A DNA stretch of 64,000 nt from Planctomycetota bacterium. Its GTDB lineage: Bacteria; Planctomycetota; UBA1135; GCA-002686595. How positions within the stretch are numbered: the stretch's first letter is position 1; each line of letters begins with the position of its first letter. The notes beneath the pieces were generated by a model. That model was not told where the DNA came from. It saw only the letters and a program-made list of their open reading frames with translations, and made no database searches. Position numbers and translations under genes: made by a program. Location of the stretch: positions 106,555-170,554 of the forward strand of contig NYYZ01000039.1 in the NCBI GenBank assembly GCA_002686945.1. The letters are read 5' to 3'. Of the stretch, positions 46,192-54,427 are shown one piece after another.

Positions 46192-47919
46192 TCAGAAATC
46201 AACCGAGATCGCGTCCGAGAAGTTGGACGCACCCCCCAGGTCCCTGTACCACAACTGGAAGTCCCAGGTGGACCCGGGCAGAATGGTGCCGCCCGGAGGT
46301 GCGGGCAAGGTCGCAGGCACATCAAAGCCAGCCCCGGTACTTGAAGTCCCTACCAGGTTCTGCATGACCCCATTTGCGTCAAAGCGTCCCAAGGAGTTGA
46401 GCCCGGGACCGGCAGTCGAGGTATACCGGCCAAAGGGAGGAGAAAGGCAGAGCATGCCCTGGCTCACGGAAATCCCGGGTTCAGCACCGGTCGCCGCCAC
46501 CAGGAAATAGCCAAACTGATCAATGGGTCCCTGGGTCGCATCCAGGTGGAAGACCCCGGGGCCGCTCATACTGGAAGTCCCAAGCGTTGCTGACAGACCC
46601 GACGAATTCGGGTTCGCTGGGCTGCAGTACAGGTTCGGACCAACCGCACCGGTTCCGCTCAAAGTCAGGTCGTAACTTGAACAACCAGAAGCAACGTTAT
46701 CCGGCCAGATGGAGATTCGCAGGAGACAGGTCATCCCAGAACCGGTGGCATTCGTCCAAGTCAGGATCTCGTTATCGGCACAGGTCCAGGCAGAGGCCAG
46801 TTCGCCCGAATTGATCGGATCAATGGTCGGATCATCATTACAACTGCCGGCAGAGGCATCATAAAGAAACATGTCAATGTCCTCTCCAGTACAGTTGTTC
46901 GACGTGGTGTGCATCAAGTCAGCAACAAAAACAGCCCCATCAGGGATGGTGACTCGGAACATGTCCAAGTCAGTATGCGCGAAGAGGGCCAGACCCAGAT
47001 AGGTACCATCGCCTATGTCCGCGGCGGTTGCGCAGGTGTCGTTGTCCTCAAAAGCATCATCCTGCAGATTGAAGCAGGGATCCGGACCGATCACGATCGT
47101 CATGTCGTACTGACCACAAGCGAAACCATTGCCGGGATCCTCGTAGACCTCGAAGACCACGGTCTCCACGCCGTTGCTCAAGTTGATGTACTCAGGATCG
47201 GGGCCTTCCACATCTGCCAACAGCGTGCCGGAAGAATCATAGATCCGGAAATCGATGTCGCCCATACTCGAAGCCAGCGTCGTAATCATGTCAACGCGTT
47301 CGCCCGATTGCAGGGTGAAGCTGTAGAAGTCCGGGTCCCCGGAGGTGGTCAGGAGGTTTGTCCAGGTTCCGGGAGCAAGGGGCAGGGCTGTGGCAAAGGT
47401 ATCGTTGTCCTCGAGACCATCATCGATCAAGGTGTCGCAGGGATCCAAGAGAATCTCAAAGGCGCCAAACCCAGCGGTGAAGGGCTGGCGCGCGCCGAGG
47501 CGCAGCAGATACTGCTGCCCAGCGACCGCACTCCAGGTCACCCTGGCTCCGGAAATACCGCTAACCTCACAAGATTCCTGTGCACAGTCCAACTGCACAA
47601 AGCTGGAGCAGCTGAGGCCGTCATAGATCACAATCTTCGTATCAAAGGTCGCCCCTGCTCCAGTGAGGTTGTTACTACAAGAAGACATGATGTACAGGCC
47701 AGTGGTGGTAGCAGTCCAGGCATACCACATGTCCTTGCGAACAGGTGAACCATTGCAATCTGCAGGGCCGTCGATGGTGTAGCCCGTGTTGTCAAAAGAG
47801 TAGACGCCAACGCCTGTGATGGCTGTCGCAGAGGCGCAGTCATCCGCGCCGTTCTGGGAGCTAGCAAAGGAAACGAGAAGTAGGGCCACAGACAGCCCGA
47901 TGCCAGATAGTTTTAGCAT
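46192..47919 (-). CDS. Secreted PPC-repeat protein with the WYRD-type C-terminal surface domain
   Basis: 575 aa with a signal peptide (MLKLSGIGLSVALLLVSFAS). Three beta modules follow: an N-terminal one (about 25-160) and two bacterial pre-peptidase-like domains, each opening with an EDNDT motif (about 165-285 and 290-430). The last ~140 residues (from YCSPANPNSSG to WDFQLWYRDLGGASNFSDAI) form the domain shared with the genes at 62601 and 63846. It is presumably a cell-surface or envelope protein; no catalytic motif is visible. Confidence 0.8.
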   Translation of the reverse strand: MLKLSGIGLSVALLLVSFASSQNGADDCASATAITGVGVYSFDNTGYTIDGPADCNGSPVRKDMWYAWTATTTGLYIMSSCSNNLTGAGATFDTKIVIYDGLSCSSFVQLDCAQESCEVSGISGARVTWSAVAGQQYLLRLGARQPFTAGFGAFEILLDPCDTLIDDGLEDNDTFATALPLAPGTWTNLLTTSGDPDFYSFTLQSGERVDMITTLASSMGDIDFRIYDSSGTLLADVEGPDPEYINLSNGVETVVFEVYEDPGNGFACGQYDMTIVIGPDPCFNLQDDAFEDNDTCATAADIGDGTYLGLALFAHTDLDMFRVTIPDGAVFVADLMHTTSNNCTGEDIDMFLYDASAGSCNDDPTIDPINSGELASAWTCADNEILTWTNATGSGMTCLLRISIWPDNVASGCSSYDLTLSGTGAVGPNLYCSPANPNSSGLSATLGTSSMSGPGVFHLDATQGPIDQFGYFLVAATGAEPGISVSQGMLCLSPPFGRYTSTAGPGLNSLGRFDANGVMQNLVGTSSTGAGFDVPATLPAPPGGTILPGSTWDFQLWYRDLGGASNFSDAISVDF

Positions 47920-48100
47920 GAGAACAAGAGGGGTAGAAAGGAGTCAGAGAGGAAGCTCGAAGCCGAGGGGTCCAGCTTGAACGAGTGTATCTCATGAGAG
48001 AAGATTCGGGGCTGAAAGCGCTCTCAGGACTATTGAACGGCACCTGATCCCGTGTGGCAGCTCTCTGGGCCCCTGACCACTCATACCCGGGGCCAATACG

Positions 48101-48143
48101 AAACCGGTGGTCCGGGGCGCGAGGCGCCCCGGACCACCGGTTT
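48101..48143 (-). terminator. Exceptionally long perfect hairpin after the peroxiredoxin gene
   Basis: AAACCGGTGGTCCGGGGCGC (48101-48120) pairs without mismatch with 48124-48143 around a GAG loop, giving 20 bp. It lies 42 bp beyond the peroxiredoxin stop. On the minus strand the 3' arm ends in TTT, so a strong intrinsic terminator is the simplest reading. Confidence 0.75.
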
Positions 48144-48185
48144 GTCTAGGTCCGCATGCAACACCCGAAGGTGTCGCCTCCAACT

Positions 48186-48647
48186 TCAGCCAAGCTCCTT
48201 GCACTTGCCGAGCAGATCGCCCGGGTTGCGCTCGCCACCGACGCCAGCGGACTCGGCCCACTTGACCGTACCATCCTTGCCAATCAGCACCGTGGCGCGA
48301 TCGGTGATGCCCATATCATCGAGCATCAAGCCATAGGCATTCGCCACGGCGCCTTTGGGATGGAAGTCCGCCAAAAGGGGATAGGTGATGCCGTCAAACG
48401 ACCCCGCCCATGCCTTGTGACAATACTTGCTATCAACGCTGATACCCAAGACCTGGGTATCACAGGCCTCGAATTGCTCCTTGAGCGCTTCGAGTCCCGG
48501 GATTTCAATGCTTCATGTAGGGGTGAAATCCAATGGATAAAACACAAGCAGAACATTCTTGGAACCATTGAAGCTCGAGAGCTTCACCGTGGTGTCCAGA
48601 TGGCTGTCCAGCTCGAAATCGGGGGCCGGGGCTCCTGTATCGATCAT
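48186..48647 (-). CDS. Probable selenocysteine-containing peroxiredoxin (in-frame UGA at catalytic position)
   Basis: Read through one TGA (48513-48515), this is a complete 153-aa AhpC/TSA-type peroxiredoxin that would reduce peroxides. The thioredoxin-fold start is APAPDFELDSH; the active site reads FYPLDFTPT-U-SIEIPG, so the UGA stands at residue 45 exactly where PxxxTxxC has its peroxidatic Cys. Downstream, VLGISVDSKYCHKAWA, YPLLADFHPKG and DRATVLIGKDGTVKW (the family's conserved Arg) stay in the same frame. Cys62, Cys76 and Cys149 are possible resolving partners. The ORF track lists it as two pieces (48513-48794 and 48186-48449). A point-mutated pseudogene is the alternative. Confidence 0.8.
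48468..48494 (-). promoter_or_regulatory. Candidate bacterial SECIS stem-loop
   Basis: On the minus strand, starting 18 nt after the UGA, CTCGAA pairs with TTCGAG. Inside it, after a 2x2 internal loop, GCTC pairs with GAGC around an AAG loop. The apical loop lies about 30 nt from the UGA, within the range known for bacterial SECIS elements. The loop G is in the third position, so the match to the E. coli consensus is imperfect. Confidence 0.5.
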
Positions 48648-48894
48648 GACTCTTGGGGGGTGAAGGTTGTTGAATGAAGTGCCGTCCCTCGTGGGGCGGC
48701 CGCACAGTTTAGGACAAGGAGGCGGCCTGAAAAGGCCCTGCGCCTGGAATTCTCTCACGGACGCGTATGACTGCCTCCTCGCCGGTGTGGTCATTACTGG
48801 AAATCGCCTCCCTCCTCAGTACCCCTGCGACTCCTCGCACGGAACGGCAGGGGGCAAGTGAACCCCTGGGATGTTTCCAATAAGCTGAGGGTCC

Positions 48895-51132
48895 GTGATC
48901 CACGCCCGATCCAGTCCCCCCACCCAGCCCCGGACCCTTGGTCGCCTTGCCCCACTGGCAGCGATGTTCATGCTGCCTGTCGGGGAAATCACTCTTGTCG
49001 CCTCATATACCCGTGGCGAACCGCTCAGCCTATGCGTTGCCTCTGACGAGAAGTCCCTGTTCGTGGCCGAGGGTTCGCAGTTGGTGGAACTTGCCCTCAA
49101 GCCGGACGCCTCCCTCGTGGAACGCCGCAGTTGTCGGCTTGACGCCAGCCCTCTTGACCTTGAGTGGACTGATGAATGCATCTGGATGGCTGGAGGCGCC
49201 GGGGGTCTTTGGCGCATCCCCTCTGGGGCAGCTCAACTGAGACCCGAGCCGATAGCCATGGTTGCGGGTCAACTGTGCGTGGGAGTCGCAAGTCATGGAC
49301 AGCTCTTGGTGGCAGCCTTTGCCTGCCAGGACGCCAGCACAATTCGAAGCTACCGTGCGGACACGGGCAAAGAACTCGCCTCACTGGAACTCAAGGGGGT
49401 CCGGGCGGAGGGCATCGACTTGCACAAGGGGCAGGTGATGCTGGCCCTCGGTACCCACGGCGCTCGTAGCTTGGACATCAGGCCTGACGGTCAATTCAGC
49501 CTCCATGGAAATTCGCAGCCCCTGAGCCTGGATCCGAAGAATGACCTCGCCCATGTGGCCTCGGTAGCGCTCACCTCCGACCTCGCCTGCGCCGCCACAG
49601 GCTCTTGGCTAGCGGCAGGCGCCGCCGTGTTTCCTCGCGAGAATTCTCAGGCCCTCGCCAGCATGGGCGTCCACCACGGCGTCGCGGTTGATGCCCGAGG
49701 AGATCGCTGGGTCATGGCGACCATGCGGGCTCCGGCCTGGGTCCTGGATTGGGCACCCTTTGGTCAATTGGGTTGCATGGGCGTTGATCTCACCCCAGGG
49801 GGCGGCGCAGACCAGAAGTTCATCCAGGGTGCTACGGGAAAGCGCCCCGATCGGCTGATTCTGGGAAAACTGGGGTCAGACGAGCCCATCGCCAGCGCCA
49901 TCCTGCAACCCACAGGCTGGCGCGACCTGGTCCTTGGTCGTCAAAAGATCTACACCCTGCGTCTTCTGCACGGCCTTGAGATCTGGCAGACAAGCGACGA
50001 CAAGATCAAGCGCATCGCCCAGCGCAAACCCCGAGGTGCTTTTGCCACGGATGCGCTGGTAAGCCCCATCGATCCAAGCGTGATCTTCAGCGGGCGAGAT
50101 GCGGGAGCGGTTCTACCCACGGGACCTCTGCATCTTGCCGGCAAGCAACTGCAACCCGTCGCCGATTCCTGGGATTGCCCGCCCCTGGGCATTTGCATGG
50201 GCACGGCATTTTTTGACGATCAGGGCACAGCTTGGCTCCTCGCGGGACAGGAGTTTCAGCCGCGCCTCATGCGTTTGGATTTCGAGCAAGGGACCAGCTG
50301 CCTTCATTGGTGGAATTTGCAGTTGCCCCCATCAGGCCAGGGCAACGGACACACCTACTTCCACAGCACACCCATTGGCGAACGCCTAGCGTTGTTACGT
50401 GCCGGAACCGACCAGGGCCTGCTCTGGTTCGACCCCGCCGCGCTCACGCAAGCCGCCCGGAGCGCCGAGCCCAGGAGTACCCTCAAAGTCGCGCCCATCG
50501 CTACGAACAGAACACATCTTGAGGGAAGCGCCGAACTTCCGGTCAGCTTGCGAGGTGCGGAGCTGAAGCGGGCAGACGCTCCCCCCCTATTCGTTATCGC
50601 GGCTGGAGCCGCCAGCAACAATCTGGAATCCCCCGCCCGCGCTCAGTTGGTAGTAGTGGATCCAGGCTGCGAACCGCCCCGGGTGCTTGCCCGCCAACTC
50701 CTGGGAGATCAAGCGGGCCTGGCCTTCGCCATCGATACGGCGCTTATCGGGGACCTGCCCCTGGCACTGGTCGGCGACCTCAACGGCCGCATCACAGCCC
50801 TCGACCTGAGCGATCCATTGAAACCCAGAGACATGGCCCACTGGACCGCCCCCCCAAACGATTGGGATGGCACCCACCACTCGATCATCGACCTCGCTGT
50901 GCTGCGCCAGGACGAAAGTGGTGTCGACCTGGTAGCCGCCGCCGGGCGTATGGGGATGGTCTGGCTGCGCTTTGATCGCACAGGGAGCACCCTGCAACTG
51001 GTTCAGACCCTCGACACCCCCGGCTGGGCCACGGGCGTCTTCGTGGACCGTGAGGGCTGCATGGAAAACCAGCGGCGAGTCCTGCTCAGCGACCAGCGCT
51101 GCGGGCTGCGAGTCTTGCGACTGGAACTTTGA
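48895..51132 (+). CDS. Large beta-propeller-like protein, function unknown
   Basis: 745 aa. A possible signal region lies at residues 18-36 (LAPLAAMFMLPVGEITLVAS). The rest is built of short repeated beta blades, e.g. SLFVAEGSQLVELAL, IWMAGGAGGLWRI, LVAAAGRMGMVWLRF and LLSDQRCGLRVLRLEL, as in WD- or LVIVD-type propellers. No catalytic motif is seen. Translation could also start at the internal ATG at MFMLPV. It diverges from the peroxiredoxin gene across 247 bp. Confidence 0.7.
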   Translation: MIHARSSPPTQPRTLGRLAPLAAMFMLPVGEITLVASYTRGEPLSLCVASDEKSLFVAEGSQLVELALKPDASLVERRSCRLDASPLDLEWTDECIWMAGGAGGLWRIPSGAAQLRPEPIAMVAGQLCVGVASHGQLLVAAFACQDASTIRSYRADTGKELASLELKGVRAEGIDLHKGQVMLALGTHGARSLDIRPDGQFSLHGNSQPLSLDPKNDLAHVASVALTSDLACAATGSWLAAGAAVFPRENSQALASMGVHHGVAVDARGDRWVMATMRAPAWVLDWAPFGQLGCMGVDLTPGGGADQKFIQGATGKRPDRLILGKLGSDEPIASAILQPTGWRDLVLGRQKIYTLRLLHGLEIWQTSDDKIKRIAQRKPRGAFATDALVSPIDPSVIFSGRDAGAVLPTGPLHLAGKQLQPVADSWDCPPLGICMGTAFFDDQGTAWLLAGQEFQPRLMRLDFEQGTSCLHWWNLQLPPSGQGNGHTYFHSTPIGERLALLRAGTDQGLLWFDPAALTQAARSAEPRSTLKVAPIATNRTHLEGSAELPVSLRGAELKRADAPPLFVIAAGAASNNLESPARAQLVVVDPGCEPPRVLARQLLGDQAGLAFAIDTALIGDLPLALVGDLNGRITALDLSDPLKPRDMAHWTAPPNDWDGTHHSIIDLAVLRQDESGVDLVAAAGRMGMVWLRFDRTGSTLQLVQTLDTPGWATGVFVDREGCMENQRRVLLSDQRCGLRVLRLEL

Positions 51133-51169
51133 GCGGCCTCGGGACCGGTCCACCGGCGCCCCCTCCGGA

Positions 51170-52060
51170 TCAGCCCAGTATCCGTCGCCGCACTTCGTCC
51201 AGGTGCGCGGGCCCAGTGTGGCAGCAGCCACCAACGAGGGTCGCGCCGGCTGCAACCCAGACCTCGACCCGATCCGCATAGGCCACGGGATCGAGCGGCA
51301 CAGAGTCGAATCCTTCGGGATCAAGAGGATCAAAGTCGCCGGGCAGGGCATCGGCTGCGTTGGCATACCCTCCCACCGGCCGATCGGTCAACTGGGTCAG
51401 ACGCGGGATGGCATCGCTGATGAGATTCGCTGCACAGCAGTTCACCAGATAGGCATGCACGGGCAGATGGGCAACGAGGGCAAAGACCTCGGCAAGAGTC
51501 TCGCCGCTTGGAAGGATCCCGGCTCGGTTACCTTGCAGGGTCCAACTGAGCCAGACCTCGCGGCCGGTCTCCAGGGCCACCTCGGCCGTCACCAACGCCT
51601 CACGGCCCAAGGACATGGTCTCGCACAAGATCAAGTCCACTCGAGGAGCGATGAGTTGAGCGAGTTGCGTGCACTCGGCCCTCAGGCATCGTTCCTCGGG
51701 CACAAGATCCGCCCGATAGCTCGTGTCCAGAGGCGGCAAGGAGGCAGCGATGCGCACCTCCTGGCCTGACTCTTCCCGAGCACGCTCCGCCAGGTCGAGC
51801 GCCAGCAGGGTCAATTCCTCCACTCGCTGACGCATGCCTTCGCGCTCAAGCAGGGTCGGTGTCACAGCGTAGTTGCAGGCGGTGATCACCTCGGCCCCCG
51901 CCTCGATGAACGCACGGTGCACGGCGACCACTTCATCGGGCGCTGCCACCAGAGCCTGCGCAGACCAGATCGAAGTACGATGGCAGGGAATCTCCACGCC
52001 CCGCTCACGCAGTTCAGTGCCAGTGCCTCCGTCCAAGAGGATCAGATCATGGGGCTTCAT
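51170..52060 (-). CDS. Homocysteine S-methyltransferase family protein
   Basis: 296 aa from MKPHDLILLD; the track start is an upstream GTG at 52141. The barrel opens with ILLDGGTGTELRERG. Zinc-binding cysteines are VNCCAANL and GGCCHTGPAHL near the C-terminus, as in MmuM/BHMT-type enzymes that methylate homocysteine (some members also act on selenocysteine or selenohomocysteine). No folate or cobalamin domain is present, so the donor is likely S-methylmethionine or AdoMet. Confidence 0.85.
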   Translation of the reverse strand: MKPHDLILLDGGTGTELRERGVEIPCHRTSIWSAQALVAAPDEVVAVHRAFIEAGAEVITACNYAVTPTLLEREGMRQRVEELTLLALDLAERAREESGQEVRIAASLPPLDTSYRADLVPEERCLRAECTQLAQLIAPRVDLILCETMSLGREALVTAEVALETGREVWLSWTLQGNRAGILPSGETLAEVFALVAHLPVHAYLVNCCAANLISDAIPRLTQLTDRPVGGYANAADALPGDFDPLDPEGFDSVPLDPVAYADRVEVWVAAGATLVGGCCHTGPAHLDEVRRRILG

Positions 52061-52618
52061 GGAAGCCTGAGGGTACCCCAGGAGGTGCATGCCCAGCAGA
52101 CTGCGGCGGTCCCCGCGGAGGGCGCGAGATGAGTTGTCCACACTGCACCAAGGCCCCCGGAGCCAACATGAAGGTTCTCAGCACCCTCAAGAAGTGCGAT
52201 TCCTGGGGATCCAGGGAGAGTGAGCTTCGTGCCCCAGAAAACTTGTGTCTTCCATAAGCCACTTGCCAACAAGGGGTTACAGCACCCGGATGCGCACTCA
52301 AAGGCCACGGCAGCAGGAGGACACCCATATCGGACAGCATCAGGCATAGAGTCAGGGTGTGCCCAGCGGGGCGCTTGTGAGATGACCTGCTCCCTCTTGA
52401 CCCGATCCCAGATACACACCCCCGGCCTCGGCCACGGTGTGTCCCTGCTATTGAGCCGGACAATGGCCACCTCAATGCTCATCTGCAGCGCCCAAGCCAC
52501 CTTCCAGGAAACTGGATCTGGATTGGCCGGCGACCAGCAAGCGCAAGTCTCCGTTCGAGCTCACTTACCCATGCCGACAACCCCCGGCAGGACGGACCTC
52601 CATGAACCTAGGAATCAG
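52061..52618. other. 558-bp intergenic region upstream of the regulator operon
   Basis: No convincing full gene. ACACACC (52414-52420) pairs with GGTGTGT (52436-52442), enclosing GGCC-TC-GGCC, a neat palindromic element that could be an operator or leader hairpin. Minus-strand bases 52143-52244 encode a stretch resembling the start of an RsmE-type rRNA methyltransferase. The plus strand at 52168-52257 offers a 29-codon ORF with GGAG upstream. Both are weak. Confidence 0.35.
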
Positions 52619-53236
52619 ATGAAGCATCCAGATCCGGGAGTTGCTCGACTTGTCGAGCGGTTCCCAAACTCGCGATTTGTGCTCAATACGCTGCCAACGC
52701 TGCCTGACATTCAAGACGCAGGCCCGGCAACTATTGTGAAGTTACTCACCGAGGGTGAGGAGTGGCATGAGGCCGTTGGCCATCATTGTCGCGACCTCGC
52801 CCTGCTACTCAACCACCACGAGGTGGCGGATGAGGGGGCAATTGCATTGGCGTTGGGCATGGCAGAACTTGAGGAGGCCAAGAGCCTGCTTGAGTGGAGC
52901 CGGGCCCATCTCACCTGTGCAACCAGCCTGATCATCTGGCGTGACGAGGAACGCTTGGGACAAGGGAGCAATATCATTGTCCACGACAAGCAGCACTTGC
53001 GCATGACAGCTGTCCTAGGTGTTCCAACGGCCTCCGGCCCCGACCTGTGCTGCGCCTTCAACGGCCTGCCCATGCCCCTCAGACAGCCCCTCTACCGGGT
53101 TGCCTTCGACGGACAGTCGGTGACCGAACTGGCTGAGGAATCCGGTTGGGATCCAGCTCACATCCGGTCTGCGATCAGCAGCGCGCTGCGCAGCCTCCAA
53201 AAACAGTGCCTGGTGCACGAGGAGGTAGCATCATGA
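52619..53236 (+). CDS. Sigma-region-4-like helix-turn-helix regulator
   Basis: 205 aa from MKHPDPGVAR. The C-terminal ~50 residues (LPMPLRQPLYRVAFDGQSVT, ELAEESGWDPAHIRSAISSA, LRSLQKQC) have the spacing of sigma-70 region 4: a leading LP-x-x-R, a recognition helix and a final A-x-x-x-L. The N-terminal two thirds do not show a clear region 2. It is either a very diverged ECF sigma factor or a one-domain regulator. ATGA overlap with the next gene shows coupling. Confidence 0.6.
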   Translation: MKHPDPGVARLVERFPNSRFVLNTLPTLPDIQDAGPATIVKLLTEGEEWHEAVGHHCRDLALLLNHHEVADEGAIALALGMAELEEAKSLLEWSRAHLTCATSLIIWRDEERLGQGSNIIVHDKQHLRMTAVLGVPTASGPDLCCAFNGLPMPLRQPLYRVAFDGQSVTELAEESGWDPAHIRSAISSALRSLQKQCLVHEEVAS

Positions 53237-54090
53237 ATGTGCAACCGAATTGGACGAAAGATCCGGAACTGAAGGATCTGGTTGAAGGAATCTCAGGAGA
53301 AGGAACAACCATGTTCACCCAGGATATTGCCGATGGCGAGAACTGGGTTTCCTCGGACGATGGGTTGAAAGCGTCGACGGATACGGAGATGGAGCAGCGT
53401 GTGCTGGAATTCCAGGGCGATGAATTGGCCCGGGCAATTCGTGTGGCCGTCGCTTATCGACTACTGGATCGAGAAAGTCAGAACCGTATCGTAGATCGGG
53501 GTGAAAACGACCCGCGCAACGCCCCCAAAGGGCGTCATGTGGCACGAATCGTGGATGCGATAATTGAGACCTACTCTTCAAACGGTGCCGATGAAACTCA
53601 AGGACTGCTTTCCGCACTGGAAATCAGTCGCCGTCTCGCGCCGTGTTCGAAAGTCGAAGCTCTACTCGCAACAGTCTATTGCAACACGAACCGTCCCCTA
53701 CAAGGGATGATCCATGCAAAGAATGCGATCGAGACCGCAAATGAACCATTCCGCAAAGCAATGGCTTGGACCTGGCTGGCCGTGGCCCAGCGAATGGCAG
53801 GTGTAGAATGTCCGGTCACTTCAGCACGGAAAGCTGCAGCCCTATCACCTGAGTTCTTGTTCCCATGGACTGAACTCCTGCGATCTGGCTGCTATGCAGA
53901 AGATCTCGAATCGGTCAAGGATGCGGTGGCGGCCATGCGCAACCACCCGCAACTGTGCTCAAGAGAGGCGTTCGACAAGCCGGCCACCCCGCCTGACCTG
54001 AGCTACCTACCGGCTGACATTTTGGAGGCCATCCCTGAGGGCCTGCATCGATTTGTCGAATCCGAAGGCAACGAAGGAGGTCAATCATGA
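53233..54090 (+). CDS. Helical-repeat (TPR-like) protein partnered with the regulator
   Basis: 285 aa from MNVQPNWTKD; the track ORF is over-extended. The acidic N-terminal half is followed by helix pairs with TPR-like spacing (ALLATVYCNTNRPLQGMIHA, KAMAWTWLAVAQRMAG). No membrane segment. It is ATGA-coupled on both sides, to the regulator and to the proline-rich peptide gene. It may be a cytoplasmic modulator (anti-sigma-like role is a guess). Confidence 0.6.
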   Translation: MNVQPNWTKDPELKDLVEGISGEGTTMFTQDIADGENWVSSDDGLKASTDTEMEQRVLEFQGDELARAIRVAVAYRLLDRESQNRIVDRGENDPRNAPKGRHVARIVDAIIETYSSNGADETQGLLSALEISRRLAPCSKVEALLATVYCNTNRPLQGMIHAKNAIETANEPFRKAMAWTWLAVAQRMAGVECPVTSARKAAALSPEFLFPWTELLRSGCYAEDLESVKDAVAAMRNHPQLCSREAFDKPATPPDLSYLPADILEAIPEGLHRFVESEGNEGGQS

Positions 54091-54362
54091 ACTTCTCCAA
54101 GCTAATGATTCTTCTTGGTGCGCTGCTCCTCCTGGCGGTCTTGTCCGTTCCCCAAGCAACTGCAGACAACTCGACATACATGGGTAACTCCTACAACGGA
54201 GGCGGCCCAGTTGAGCCAGATGCTGTTCACGTACCAAACGCCCAACCCCCTCCGCCCCTGCCCCCTCCCCCCACCACAGACAACGGTGGAACGAGGACCC
54301 GCACCAAGCGGAGCATTCGATCCCGATCCGTCAGGACAACCCCACCCCCCCCGGGCGGTTGA
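54087..54362 (+). CDS. Small exported proline-rich protein
   Basis: 91 aa. Signal peptide MNFSKLMILLGALLLLAVLS with likely cleavage after ATA. The mature part is short, with a PPPPLPPPP run and a basic Arg/Thr/Ser tail ending PPPPGG. No family is recognised. ATGA overlap ties it to the helical-repeat gene. It may be a wall- or envelope-contacting peptide. Confidence 0.6.
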   Translation: MNFSKLMILLGALLLLAVLSVPQATADNSTYMGNSYNGGGPVEPDAVHVPNAQPPPPLPPPPTTDNGGTRTRTKRSIRSRSVRTTPPPPGG

Positions 54363-54394
54363 TCCGAACTGATCAATAAGTATCGAAACCTATC

Positions 54395-54421
54395 CCCGCC
54401 AGGCCTCAAGAGCCTGGCGGG
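54395..54421 (+). terminator. Perfect 10-bp hairpin between the regulator operon and the Cna-B-like gene
   Basis: CCCGCCAGGC and GCCTGGCGGG enclose a 7-nt loop and end only 6 bp before the ATG at 54428. There is no T-run. It could terminate the three-gene operon, or hide the ribosome site of the next gene and so regulate it. Confidence 0.55.
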
Positions 54422-54427
54422 TCGCTA

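Noticed and set aside
46909-47748. 279-aa plus-strand ORF
   Set aside because: Antisense shadow of the PPC-repeat surface protein.
48513-48515. Reading the peroxiredoxin TGA as a frameshift or assembly error
   Set aside because: Both sides are in the same frame, so no indel is involved. A substitution error cannot be excluded, but the exact catalytic position makes Sec the better reading.
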